Of a stretch of DNA of 64,000 nt, positions 41,350 through 50,335 are shown piece by piece. The position numbers and the translations under genes are program-made. Numbering within the stretch: the first letter of the stretch is position 1; the number at the start of each line of letters is the position of its first letter. Below the pieces are notes generated by a model, which was not told the DNA's origin, made no database searches, and saw only the letters and a list, made by a program, of their open reading frames with translations. Source of the DNA: UBA8199 sp964507045 (GTDB lineage: Bacteria > Verrucomicrobiota > Verrucomicrobiia > Limisphaerales > UBA8199); assembly GCA_964507045.1 (NCBI GenBank), contig CAZDOO010000020.1:1-64000 (forward strand), written 5' to 3'.

Positions 41350-42747
41350 ATGCAAGCCCTTGCCCGCACGCTCCTCTGGATCGCGGTCGCCGCTGCTGCT
41401 TTTCACGCGGCCTACGCCTCCGTCAACGGCAGCTGGCTGATTATCCTCTACCTTTTCGCGCTGCTGCAACTGGCGCAGACCGACCGGTGGCGCAAGGCCT
41501 TCTATTCGGGGCTGGCGGTCGGGCTTCTGATCGCCGTCGTGCGGCTGGCGTTCTTCTGGCGGTTATTCTCAGCCGGGGCGATGGCGCTCTGGCTGGTTTA
41601 CGCCTTTTGGCTCGGGCTGTTCGTGGCTCTGGCGCGGCTGTGCCTCGGGCGGCCCGGTCCGCGATGGGGCTGGCTGCTGATTCCCTTTGCCTGGACCGGG
41701 CTCGAGTACTTCCGCAGCGAGCTTTACTATCTGCGCTTTTCATGGCTGAACATCGGCTACGCCTTTGCGGGCGCGCCGTGGCAGGCGGCATTGAAGCTGA
41801 CGGGAATTTATGGCGCCGGCTTCCTGCTGGCCGGCATCGCCTCGGCCACCGCATTCTGGTGGCAGCAATCCAGGATTCGGGCCGGGGCCGCGCTCGTTCT
41901 TGGCACCGGCGCGGTTTGCCTTGGAGGCCTGCTGGCGGGTCAACAGCCCCCCGCGCCGTCCGCTGCCGGTATCCGCGTGGCCGGAGTGCAGATGGAATTC
42001 CCCCCAGAGGCGGAGGTGGTTTCGCGGCTGGAGGATCTGGTCCGCGAGCACCCGGAGGCGGAGTTGCTGGTGCTCAGCGAATACACCTTCGACGGCCTTG
42101 TGCCCGAGGCGGTCCGGGCATGGTGCCGGGAATCTGGACGCTACCTGATTGTCGGCGGCAAAGAGCCGGCGCCCGGCGGCAATTACTACAACACCGCGTT
42201 TGTGGTGGGGCCGGAGGGCGACATCGTCTTCCGCCAGGCCAAGGCGGTGCCCATCCAGTTCTTTAAGGACGGCCTGCCCGCCCCGGAGCAGAAGCTGTGG
42301 GGCTCTCCGTGGGGAAAGATCGGCATCTGCGTCTGCTACGATCTGAGTTATACCCGCGTGACCGACCGCCTGGTCCGGCAAGGTGCCCAGGCCCTGATCG
42401 TGCCTACCATGGACATGGCGAACTGGGGCAGCGACCAGCACGTCCTGCATGCCCGCGTCGCGCCGGTCCGCGCCATTGAGTATGGCGTGCCGGTCTTCCG
42501 CCTCGCCAGTTCCGGCATCTCCCAGTGGACCGACGGCGCCGGCCGCGTTTTGGCCACCGCGCCTTGTCCCGGCGACGGCGCCACACTGGCTGGAACACTG
42601 GAATTGCACGGCGCCGGCCGCTTGCCGCCGGATCGCTGGCTCGCGCCCTGCGCCTTTGCGGCGACAGGTGTATTGATGCTTGGGCTTGCGCTTCAGCGGC
42701 GTCCCGGCCCGCAGCCACTCACCCCTGACAAAGATACCGCCCTATGA
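41350..42747 (+). CDS. apolipoprotein N-acyltransferase-like carbon-nitrogen hydrolase
   Basis: From ATG 41350 (MQALARTLLWIAVAAAAFH), with GAAAGG upstream, the product has 465 residues. It has about six N-terminal membrane helices including RFSWLNIGYAFAGAPWQAAL, a segment typical of Lnt. A nitrilase-fold domain follows with the Glu-Lys-Cys triad: E in LVLSEYTFDG, K in FRQAKAVPIQ, C in GICVCYDLSY. Lnt N-acylates the diacylglyceryl-Cys of lipoproteins using phospholipid. The protein is somewhat short and divergent, so another membrane nitrilase activity is possible. The stop overlaps the aas ATG (ATGA), suggesting a shared role in acyl-chain transfer. Confidence 0.8.
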   Translation: MQALARTLLWIAVAAAAFHAAYASVNGSWLIILYLFALLQLAQTDRWRKAFYSGLAVGLLIAVVRLAFFWRLFSAGAMALWLVYAFWLGLFVALARLCLGRPGPRWGWLLIPFAWTGLEYFRSELYYLRFSWLNIGYAFAGAPWQAALKLTGIYGAGFLLAGIASATAFWWQQSRIRAGAALVLGTGAVCLGGLLAGQQPPAPSAAGIRVAGVQMEFPPEAEVVSRLEDLVREHPEAELLVLSEYTFDGLVPEAVRAWCRESGRYLIVGGKEPAPGGNYYNTAFVVGPEGDIVFRQAKAVPIQFFKDGLPAPEQKLWGSPWGKIGICVCYDLSYTRVTDRLVRQGAQALIVPTMDMANWGSDQHVLHARVAPVRAIEYGVPVFRLASSGISQWTDGAGRVLATAPCPGDGATLAGTLELHGAGRLPPDRWLAPCAFAATGVLMLGLALQRRPGPQPLTPDKDTAL

Positions 42748-44873
42748 CAACGCTGCTCCGCTGGCTATTCCGAATTCTCTACGGTTACCGCGCGCACAAC
42801 GCAGCGGTGCTCGACACACCCGGCCCGGTCCTGTTGCTGCCCAATCACGTTTCCTGGTGGGACTGGCTGTTCATCGGCGTCTGCCTGGAGGATGACTGGC
42901 GTTTTGTCACCTCTAGCACCACGGCGGAACTGAGCTGGTTGCACCGGCGCATCATGATCAACCGCCGCACCTTCCCCGTGGACATGAATTCACCTTTCGC
43001 CGTCAAACACATGGCCGAGTATCTCCAGACCGGCGGGCGGCTCGTGTTGTTCCCTGAAGGCCGCCTCTCCGGCACCGGCTCGCTGATGAAGCTGTTCGAC
43101 GGCACCGGCTTCCTCATCTTCAAGACGCGGGCGAAGGTCATCACGGCGTACATCCGCGGGGCACAGCGGCTACCCTGGTCCCGCAGCCCCGGCCTCAAGA
43201 AATGGCTTCCGCGCGTGTCCGTGCATTTTAGCGAACTCCTGACGCCGCCCCACCCCGCACACGTCAGCGCCACCGCAGACCGGGCGCGCCTCACCGACTG
43301 GCTGCGCGACCGGATGATCCTCCAACGCTTCGAGACCGAGATGGCCTTCGGACCCGCCACCCTGCCCGAGGCTATCCTCGCCACGGCGCGCCAGCGGCCC
43401 GGTCAAGTCATCCTGCAGGATATCAGCCTCCAGCAACTCACCTATCGGCGCTTGCTGGCGGGCGCGGATTTGCTGGCGGTCCAGTGGCGAGCCCTCCTGG
43501 ACAAAGCCGGACCACGCGTCGGCGTGCTGCTCCCCAACGTCAACGCCATGCCTGTTGCCACCCTCAGCCTGTGGGCGGCCGGGAAGGTCCCGGCGGTCCT
43601 GAACTACTCCAGCGGAACGGCGGTGCTGCTCGCGTGCGCCCGGCTCGCCGGCCTGAAGCACGTCATCACCTCGAAGGCCTTCCTCCAGCGCGCCCAGCTT
43701 GACCTTCAGCCCTTGGCCGAGGCGGGCATCCAGATACTGCTCCTCGAAGACGTGCGCGCCCGGATCACCCGCGCCCAACGCCTCCTGGCCCTGCTCCGCC
43801 AACTTGTGAACCCTCGCCTTCCGCTCCGCCACCTTCCCCCCTCGACCAACGATACCGCCCTCATCCTCTTCACCAGCGGCTCGGAGAGCGAACCCAAAGG
43901 CGTGGAGCTCACCCACCGCAACCTGCTCGCCAACATCCGCCAGATGCTGGCCGTCATTGACCTCATGGAGACCGATCGCTTCTTTAATGCCTTGCCGCTC
44001 TTTCACAGCTTTGGCCTGACCGTAGGCCTCTTGCTGCCGCTGGTGGAGGGAGTGTTCATCATCCTCTACCCGTCGCCCCTGCATTATCGCGTCGTCCCAT
44101 CCGCCTTCTACAACCTCGACTGCACAATCTTCTTCGGCACCAACACGTTCCTCAACGGCTATGCCCGCCAGGCCCATCCCTACGACTTTCACACCCTGCG
44201 CTACCTGTTCGCCGGGGCGGAGAAGGTCCAGGAAATCACCGCCACCGTGTGGATGCGCCGGTTCGGTGTACGGCTCCTGGAAGGCTATGGCGCCACCGAA
44301 TGCAGCCCCTGCGTGAGCGTGAATTTGCCAATGCGCCCCCGCCATGGCTCCGCCGGCCAATTCCTGCCGGCCATCGAATACCGGCTCGAACCAGTCGAAG
44401 GCGTGGCCGGGGGGGGGCGCCTGTTCGTGCGCGGTCCCAACATCATGCGCGGCTATCTGAACGCCGAAGCCAATGCCCGCTTCCAAGCCCTGGACGGCTG
44501 GTACGATACCGGCGATATCGCGAAGGTGGACGCCGACGGCTTTGTCTTCATTCTGGGCCGGCTGAAGCGCTTTGCCAAAGTCAGCGGCGAAATGGTCAGC
44601 CTCGCCGCCATCGAGGAAGCCCTGGCCGGGGCTTTCCCGCAGTATGGCCTGAGATTTGCCGTGGCGGTGGTCGCCCGGCCCAATGCCGCCCGCGGCGAGA
44701 AACTGATCGCCGTCACCAATGAGCCGAAGCTGACCCTGGAAGAAATGCGGATGGCCATTCAGGCTCGCGGGTTGAACAACCTCGCCGTCCCGCGGGAACT
44801 CAAGGTTCTCCACGACCTGCCCCGGCTCAGCACCGGCAAGGTCAACCACCGCGAGCTGGAGAAGGTTGTTTAG
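42744..44873 (+). CDS. aas: bifunctional lysophospholipid acyltransferase / acyl-ACP synthetase
   Basis: A 709-residue fusion. The N-terminal PlsC-type domain (1-200) has NHVSWWDW (H-x4-D) and LFPEGRLSGTG. The AMP-forming synthetase domain (about 215-709) has LFTSGSESEPKGVELTHRN, LLEGYGATECSP, GWYDTGDIAKVD and the C-terminal STGKVNHRE lysine loop. Aas re-acylates 2-acyl-lysophosphatidylethanolamine, the by-product of Lnt action, using ACP-bound fatty acid at the inner membrane. It overlaps the Lnt-like gene, which fits that cycle well. A run of nine G at 44409-44417 lies inside the coding region (GVAGGGRLF) and is a possible slippage or sequencing-error site. Confidence 0.92.
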   Translation: MTTLLRWLFRILYGYRAHNAAVLDTPGPVLLLPNHVSWWDWLFIGVCLEDDWRFVTSSTTAELSWLHRRIMINRRTFPVDMNSPFAVKHMAEYLQTGGRLVLFPEGRLSGTGSLMKLFDGTGFLIFKTRAKVITAYIRGAQRLPWSRSPGLKKWLPRVSVHFSELLTPPHPAHVSATADRARLTDWLRDRMILQRFETEMAFGPATLPEAILATARQRPGQVILQDISLQQLTYRRLLAGADLLAVQWRALLDKAGPRVGVLLPNVNAMPVATLSLWAAGKVPAVLNYSSGTAVLLACARLAGLKHVITSKAFLQRAQLDLQPLAEAGIQILLLEDVRARITRAQRLLALLRQLVNPRLPLRHLPPSTNDTALILFTSGSESEPKGVELTHRNLLANIRQMLAVIDLMETDRFFNALPLFHSFGLTVGLLLPLVEGVFIILYPSPLHYRVVPSAFYNLDCTIFFGTNTFLNGYARQAHPYDFHTLRYLFAGAEKVQEITATVWMRRFGVRLLEGYGATECSPCVSVNLPMRPRHGSAGQFLPAIEYRLEPVEGVAGGGRLFVRGPNIMRGYLNAEANARFQALDGWYDTGDIAKVDADGFVFILGRLKRFAKVSGEMVSLAAIEEALAGAFPQYGLRFAVAVVARPNAARGEKLIAVTNEPKLTLEEMRMAIQARGLNNLAVPRELKVLHDLPRLSTGKVNHRELEKVV
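44409..44417 (+). repeat. G9 tract inside aas
   Basis: Nine consecutive G within the synthetase domain, encoding Gly-Gly-Gly. The frame is intact as given. A one-base change would truncate the last third of the synthetase domain. Confidence 0.8.
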
Positions 44874-44959
44874 ACATCACAGCCCATGAGAGCAGAAGAC
44901 TACGAACAAAGCTGTGCAAACACAGGCGGCTGGTGGTATCCTCTGCCGCGGTTAGCCAA

Positions 44960-46051
44960 ATGATGAAGCGGAAGCAGACAGCTATCCTTGTCACTGGCCT
45001 CGGCTTGCTCGGCCTGCTTTCGCTCATAGCGCTGCGCCTTGTGAACACGCCCGGTGCCAGTGACGCCCCGCCCGCCGCCGGAACCAGCATTCCGGGCCAG
45101 CCTGCCCCCCCAAATCCCGCGGCACTGTTAGAGCGGCATCGGTCACTAGTTCTGCACAGCCCCTTCGGCACCGCACCGATCAGGGAAGTGCTGCAAGCGT
45201 TAGGCGAGGCAAGCGGGGGGCCCGAGGTCCAGTGGCTCTTCCAGGCATTAGCCTTGCGGAAAGACGAAGCGCTGCCGCTGGTGAAGGAGAGGCTTCGCGC
45301 GGGGGGCATGTACGAGAAACACATGCTGACCAAGTTTCTGCGCAGTTGTCCCTGGCCGGAGACGAAACCAGAACTGCTGGCTCTGGCTCAAGCACGCGGC
45401 GAAGATTGGTTGCCGAGACAGGGGGCGCTGTATGCCTTAGGGGCGCTCGGCGACGTATCGGCGGGTCCCGGGATCGTCGCGATCCTCCAGGAACAGGCAT
45501 GCCCTAAAGGGGTCGAGTTGGTTGCCATCGCAGCCCTGGCCCGCATCGGATACCGAGAGGGCGCCGAGGCCATCCGCCCCCGCACGGAAGATCCCGACCT
45601 GCACGTGCGTTTGTTCGCCGCCCGCGCCCTGGCCGAACTCGGTGAGCCCGTGAACCGCGACTTCCTGCTCTCCGCCTTGCAGAACGAGGATTACCTTATC
45701 CGCCAGGAAGCTTGTGAAGCCTTAGGCGCTGCCGGGGACGAGGGCATCACCGGGAACCTTCAGTCGGTGGCCAGGAGCGATCCGCACGAAGCGGTTCGCG
45801 ACGCTGCCGCTCAAGCTCTGCTGCAACGCGAGATTCGCGGCCTCACTCCTTCGCAAAAGCTCGCCCTGCTGGGACGAAACCTTCAGGGTGCTGAACACCG
45901 CAATGCGCTCTGGATGGTGCAAACGATCCTGGCGCAGTGCGGCACCGAGGGCAGGACCTTTGTCGCCAGTCTGGCTTCGGAAAACAGCCGCCTCGGAGAA
46001 CGAGCCCTTGCGCTTTTGACTCTGTCATCGAACACGCCAGGAACATACTAA
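44960..46051 (+). CDS. exported or membrane-anchored HEAT-repeat protein
   Basis: From ATG 44960 (ATGATG; MMKRKQTAILVTGLGLLGLL) the product has 363 residues: one N-terminal anchor or signal helix, a Pro/Ala linker (about 33-55), then HEAT/PBS-lyase-like repeats, for example RQGALYALGALGD, VELVAIAALARIGYREG, VRLFAARALAELGEP and IRQEACEALGAAGDEG. HEAT arrays are protein-interaction scaffolds. It is followed by the phospholipase C-fold protein with a 16-base gap and a strong GGAGG, so the two are co-transcribed. Confidence 0.8.
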   Translation: MMKRKQTAILVTGLGLLGLLSLIALRLVNTPGASDAPPAAGTSIPGQPAPPNPAALLERHRSLVLHSPFGTAPIREVLQALGEASGGPEVQWLFQALALRKDEALPLVKERLRAGGMYEKHMLTKFLRSCPWPETKPELLALAQARGEDWLPRQGALYALGALGDVSAGPGIVAILQEQACPKGVELVAIAALARIGYREGAEAIRPRTEDPDLHVRLFAARALAELGEPVNRDFLLSALQNEDYLIRQEACEALGAAGDEGITGNLQSVARSDPHEAVRDAAAQALLQREIRGLTPSQKLALLGRNLQGAEHRNALWMVQTILAQCGTEGRTFVASLASENSRLGERALALLTLSSNTPGTY

Positions 46052-46067
46052 GACCGGAGGACATACT

Positions 46068-47852
46068 ATGAAACCCGACCCTCGAGATAATAACAGGTTC
46101 GCCGTCTCACCGGGCCCGCTGCCGCGCTTTTCACGAGCGGCGGCCAGCCTCAGCCTGTGCCTCCTCTGCTTCGCAGCCCGGGCGCAAGTGACCCCGATGC
46201 ACGCCACGCCGACTCATGTGTCCCTGATGGACTATGTTGCCGCTAAAGCCGGCGAGCTGGCGACGCCGCTCACGTTCTCGAGCACGCAAAGCACGAGGTT
46301 GCGGGAAGGAGCCAGCGACGAAGACAACCCGGTGACCCGCTCGCTGAACCATGCGTTCAATCCACTGACGGACGGCAAATTCTTTGGGGCGAGCCAAACG
46401 GCCCGAGACGCCGCGCTGGAGCGCTGGAACAGCATGACGGCGGCTTTCGCAAGCGGCAATCTGGATGGTGGCGATGATGCGGGGGCATGGCACTTCCTGG
46501 GGCGCACCTCACACCTGCTCCAGGACATGACTTCGCCCCTGCATGCCTTCGCGCTATGGCACAGCGGCGTGACCGAGCCGGTATGCCAGTACGAGGAGTA
46601 TTGGGGAGACAATAGCGCCAGTCTAAGCTCCATCCTGTCAGCCATTGGCGGCCCATTGCTTAGCAGCACCCTGGATGCGAAGGCCGGCGAGAAGTTCGAC
46701 GCCTTCACCAGCCAGCGCTTGACCTACCGTTTCAACAACAGTTGTCCCAACAAAAACAGCGACGACGTCCGCGGCTATCTGGAGGTGCCAGCCTGGATCA
46801 CCTACCTCCGGGCTACCTTTTGGGGCGAGGTCGCCTTCGGCAGCAGCGGCAGCAGCGGCGCCGCGACCACCGCTTCGACCACCGCAACCACTTTCTCCGA
46901 TGGCGCTGTGGGCTCGCAGTCGAACGTACTGCATAAGATGTTCAACGGTCACGTCCAGTGGATCGCCGGGTTCCTGGACAACTACTACGAAATCACTGAC
47001 CGGAACGGCTACGTCTTCCGGTGGATGAGCTGGACCGACATTGACGATTGGAGTTCCTGCGGCAACTTCTGGGGCAGCGGGTCTCAGGACGGCTCCACGC
47101 GGCCGGTGGGCAGTGACGATGACGATCGGGGCGCCCGAATCACGGGCCGGTTCTGGTTTGACGTGCGCGAGCTGGGAAAGGATACCTCGGGCAGCTACAA
47201 CCGCTATTGCTACCCCAACTACTACCCGGACGGCACCGCGATGACCGACCATCTGCACCAGTATTATGGAAAGCACTTGTTTCCGCTGACGGTTCGCTAC
47301 AACGCGGGGCTGCTCGGGCTGGCGAACCGACGGGTGACCGTCAAAACCGCGGACGCGACAGCGGCCAACAGCTTCGCCTGGGGCCGGATGGATAATTTCG
47401 GCCACGGGCCAATCTTCAATTCCACGTCCAGCGGCCAGAACTTCTATTTCGCCGCGAAGAGCCCGGTTACGCTGGCGGCCCCGCCCTTCAACGCAGCCGG
47501 CGGAGCATTTGTGCGCTGGCTGCGCGATGGCGCCACATTCCCGGACAACACAAGCCGGACCATCACTATCAACGGCGCCACCGAGCCAATCGGCGCGAAT
47601 GGGGTCACCTACACGGCGCAATTTGCCAATGTCGGCGGTCCGCAACTGACCTCGCCAGCCATCAGCAACCAAAACTTCGGGTTTATCCTCAATGGCCTGG
47701 TTGGAAGCAACTACGTCATCCAGGTGTCAACGAACCTCACCGCCTGGTTGCCGCTCTCGACCAACAGCATTCCCGCCGATGGCTGGATCATCATCACCGA
47801 CTCCGAGACCCCCAACATGCCGTGCCGATTCTACCGCGCGGTGGTTCCCTGA
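46068..47852 (+). CDS. exported zinc-dependent phospholipase C/P1-nuclease-fold protein
   Basis: A 594-residue protein with a textbook GGAGG at 46056-46060 before its ATG. The signal peptide is AAASLSLCLLCFAARAQ. The N-terminal 300 residues show the helical PLC/P1-nuclease metal pattern: GASDEDNPVTRSLNHAFNP, then WHFLGRTSHLLQDMTSPLHA with H-x10-HA-type spacing of zinc ligands. The C-terminal region is beta-rich; the last 75 residues end RFYRAVVP, matching the C-terminal domain of the proteins at 7091 and 10463. The substrate may be phospholipid or another phosphodiester. Its partner upstream is the HEAT protein. Confidence 0.75.
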   Translation: MKPDPRDNNRFAVSPGPLPRFSRAAASLSLCLLCFAARAQVTPMHATPTHVSLMDYVAAKAGELATPLTFSSTQSTRLREGASDEDNPVTRSLNHAFNPLTDGKFFGASQTARDAALERWNSMTAAFASGNLDGGDDAGAWHFLGRTSHLLQDMTSPLHAFALWHSGVTEPVCQYEEYWGDNSASLSSILSAIGGPLLSSTLDAKAGEKFDAFTSQRLTYRFNNSCPNKNSDDVRGYLEVPAWITYLRATFWGEVAFGSSGSSGAATTASTTATTFSDGAVGSQSNVLHKMFNGHVQWIAGFLDNYYEITDRNGYVFRWMSWTDIDDWSSCGNFWGSGSQDGSTRPVGSDDDDRGARITGRFWFDVRELGKDTSGSYNRYCYPNYYPDGTAMTDHLHQYYGKHLFPLTVRYNAGLLGLANRRVTVKTADATAANSFAWGRMDNFGHGPIFNSTSSGQNFYFAAKSPVTLAAPPFNAAGGAFVRWLRDGATFPDNTSRTITINGATEPIGANGVTYTAQFANVGGPQLTSPAISNQNFGFILNGLVGSNYVIQVSTNLTAWLPLSTNSIPADGWIIITDSETPNMPCRFYRAVVP

Positions 47853-47889
47853 ACGAGCCGGCTGGTCTCAGACAGCACCTGCGAATCCG

Positions 47890-48654
47890 ATGACCGAGAA
47901 GCTGGAGATGCGCGTTCACGGTGACGCCGCGCTGCCAACGCTGGTGTATCTGCCGGGGCTGCATGGGGATTGGACGCTCGTCGGCAGCTTCCGTCATGCC
48001 GTTCGCGACCAGTTACGCTTCGTGGAGATGACCTATCCGCGCACGCTGTCGTGGTCGTTGGATGATTACGCCCAGGCGATCGAGACGGCGCTGGTGGAAC
48101 GAGGCATCACCCGAGGCTGGCTGCTGGGAGAGTCGTTCGGTTCGCAGGTGCTGTGGCGCCTCGTGGGCCGGAGCCGGTTCCAGGCCGAGGCGGTGATCCT
48201 GGCCGGCGGATTTGTGCGCTACCCGATGCGCTGGGGAGTGCGCCTGGCCGAATGCCTCGGCGGCAGCATCCCACTGTCGCTGATCACGCGCATCCTATTC
48301 GGCTACGCCCAGGCGGCCCGGTTCCGCTACCGGCATTCGCCCGAGACGCTGGCCAACATCCACGAGTTCATTGCGCGGCGCACGGAGCGGGATCGCCAGG
48401 CAGCGGTCCACCGGCTGCGGCTGATCGCGCGGAACGATCCCCGGCCCATCGCCCGGCGGGTGCAAGCGCCCGTGTATGGTCTCACCGGTCTGATTGATCC
48501 CGTCGTGCCGTGGTGCTGCGTGCGCCCCTGGTTAAGCAAGAACTGCCCCAGCCTCCGCGAGTACAGGATTATCATGGGCGGCGACCATAATGTCCTTGGC
48601 ACTTGTGCCCAAGGCGCGGCCGAGCAGATCCTGCAATGGATGGGCAAGGGTTAA
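47890..48654 (+). CDS. alpha/beta hydrolase
   Basis: From ATG 47890 (MTEKLEMRVHGDAALPTLVY) the product has 254 residues; the longer frame overlaps the previous gene out of phase. Features are the oxyanion strand LVYLPGLHGDW, nucleophile elbow LLGESFGSQV (G-E-S-F-G), acid Asp in TGLIDPVVP and catalytic His in GGDHNVLG. No signal peptide. The substrate is unknown; esterase or lipase-like activity would fit the lipid-related neighbours but is not shown. It converges with the adenosyltransferase gene. Confidence 0.85.
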   Translation: MTEKLEMRVHGDAALPTLVYLPGLHGDWTLVGSFRHAVRDQLRFVEMTYPRTLSWSLDDYAQAIETALVERGITRGWLLGESFGSQVLWRLVGRSRFQAEAVILAGGFVRYPMRWGVRLAECLGGSIPLSLITRILFGYAQAARFRYRHSPETLANIHEFIARRTERDRQAAVHRLRLIARNDPRPIARRVQAPVYGLTGLIDPVVPWCCVRPWLSKNCPSLREYRIIMGGDHNVLGTCAQGAAEQILQWMGKG

Positions 48655-48658
48655 GGAG

Positions 48659-49192
48659 TTATGGCCGTTTGGTTTCGGCCCTTCGCGCCAGCAACCAAAG
48701 CCAGTCAGAGAGCCGGTTCAGGTAGACAATGATCTCGGCGTTGTTGAGTTGCCCGGCCTCCCGCACCGCGCAAGCGCGCCGTTCGGCGCGGCGGCAGACT
48801 GCGCGCGCCAGGTCCAGCGCGGCCGAAGCCGGGTTCGTTCCCGGCATTGCCCAGCCTTTGGCGGCGACCGGCCCGGCCTCGAGTTCCCGTATCCAGCCAT
48901 CCAGCACCGCGGTCATGGCGGGAGTTACCAGCGTGTGGCCTTCTTTCACATAGCGCGGCAAATCCTCGGCGGCGGTCGCCAATTCGCCCATCAGCACCAC
49001 CAAGCTCTGCTGGACCGCTCCCAGCCTCTCCTGCAACTGGTCCGCCTTGGCCGTAGCGCGGGCAAGGCCGATGGCGGCATTCAGTTCGTCCACCGCGCCG
49101 CAGGCTTCCACACGCACGTGGCATTTCGATACTGGGCGGTTATACATCAAGGCTGTCTGCCCACGGTCTCCGCGCTTGGTAACAATGCTCAT
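48659..49192 (-). CDS. cob(I)alamin adenosyltransferase, PduO type
   Basis: A 177-residue trimeric-type ATR. The N-terminal ATP site TKRGDRGQTALMYNRPVSKC and VEACGAVDELNAAIGLAR, and the C-terminal RRAERRACAVREAG then LNNAEIIVYLNRLSDWLWLL, are diagnostic. It adenosylates cob(I)alamin to coenzyme B12 with ATP. No B12-dependent mutase or diol dehydratase is in the window, so its client enzyme is elsewhere. Confidence 0.93.
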   Translation of the reverse strand: MSIVTKRGDRGQTALMYNRPVSKCHVRVEACGAVDELNAAIGLARATAKADQLQERLGAVQQSLVVLMGELATAAEDLPRYVKEGHTLVTPAMTAVLDGWIRELEAGPVAAKGWAMPGTNPASAALDLARAVCRRAERRACAVREAGQLNNAEIIVYLNRLSDWLWLLARRAETKRP

Positions 49193-49291
49193 GGAATGGG
49201 ATACACGAGTTGCAGGGATTACAGAGTCAGCCGGCGGGGCGGGCGCAACCGTTCCTTTGCGGCCAGACCACGATGCAGCCTTGGAACCCGT

Positions 49292-50287
49292 TCATACCCC
49301 CCGCTCCACCACCTGTTTGTAGGCCAGCAAGCCTTCAACAATGGCCCGCGCCACTTGTTGCCGATAGGCAGGGGTGAAAATCTTGCGCCCTTCCGCCGGG
49401 TGCGACATAAACCCCGCCTCGACCAGCACCGACGGCATCGGCGCGTCGCGCAGCACAGCAAAGCGCGCCCGCCGCACGCCGCGGTCTTCCGCCGCAAGAT
49501 TGCGCGTCAGGGACTTCTGCACCTGGTAAGCCAGAAACAGGTTCTGGTTGTTGTTCCGGTTGCCGACGAAAGAGCCGGCGTCCGCGCCTTCGCCGCGCGT
49601 GTTGGTCGAAGCCACCCCCGCCGGCGTCAGGCAATAGACTTCGGCCCCTTGCACCAAACCGCGGTCGTTATTGGCGCTATTGAAGTGCAAGCTGACAAAG
49701 AGGTCCGCCCGCTTGCGCTTCGCCAGCCCCGGGCGGTCCGGCAGTTCCACGAAGGAATCGCTGCCGCGCGTCAGCACGGCCTTCAAGCCGGCCCGGGCGA
49801 GCTGCTTTTTCACTTCCTGCGCCAGCAACAGGGTAAAGCGCTTTTCCTGATTCCCGCCGACCTGGTTCCCGGGATCTTTGCCGCCATGGCCCGGATCGAG
49901 GCAAACGGTTTTCACCCGCGCGCCCGGCTGGCCGCGCGGCGGCGAGAGCAGGGGCCGAAGCGTGAGATCCGCATCAATCCGCGTCAGCCAGACCGCCCCG
50001 TTTTGCGCCACGATCGGGAAGAAGAGCCAGACCTGGACCCCGTTGACCTGCGCCTGGCGGGAATCCACGGTCAGGAGAACTTTCGACGAAGAGTTGCTCA
50101 GTTCGAGCGTCTCATCCGCTTTGACCCAGCGGCTTTCAAGTCCGCGTGACTTGGCCCAATCCGTGAGGCGCGCGTATTCCTGGCCGGGGACCTTTCCCAG
50201 CCCCGCGGGGCGCGCGCCGTTCGGCACCGCCAATGCCCCCGCCAGGGCCAGCGCCAACAGCAGGCAGGACGTCATTGCCAACTTCAT
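49292..50287 (-). CDS. N-acetylmuramoyl-L-alanine amidase (amidase_3)
   Basis: A 331-residue exported protein with signal peptide MTSCLLLALALAGALAVP. Residues about 40-120 form a small beta domain (KVLLTVDSRQAQVNGVQVW) resembling copper-amine-oxidase-like N-terminal modules. The amidase_3 catalytic domain has zinc ligands H in CLDPGHGGKDPG, E in NQEKRFTLLLA, H in FVSLHFNSANN, and the catalytic E in VEAGFMSHPAEG. It cleaves the bond between MurNAc and L-Ala in peptidoglycan during division or remodelling. It stands between the adenosyltransferase and the alpha-2-macroglobulin, all on the minus strand. Confidence 0.93.
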   Translation of the reverse strand: MKLAMTSCLLLALALAGALAVPNGARPAGLGKVPGQEYARLTDWAKSRGLESRWVKADETLELSNSSSKVLLTVDSRQAQVNGVQVWLFFPIVAQNGAVWLTRIDADLTLRPLLSPPRGQPGARVKTVCLDPGHGGKDPGNQVGGNQEKRFTLLLAQEVKKQLARAGLKAVLTRGSDSFVELPDRPGLAKRKRADLFVSLHFNSANNDRGLVQGAEVYCLTPAGVASTNTRGEGADAGSFVGNRNNNQNLFLAYQVQKSLTRNLAAEDRGVRRARFAVLRDAPMPSVLVEAGFMSHPAEGRKIFTPAYRQQVARAIVEGLLAYKQVVERGV

Positions 50288-50335
50288 GGCCGCGAACTCT
50301 GCATGTCCGCCCTGTTGAGGGCAAGCCTCATTAGC

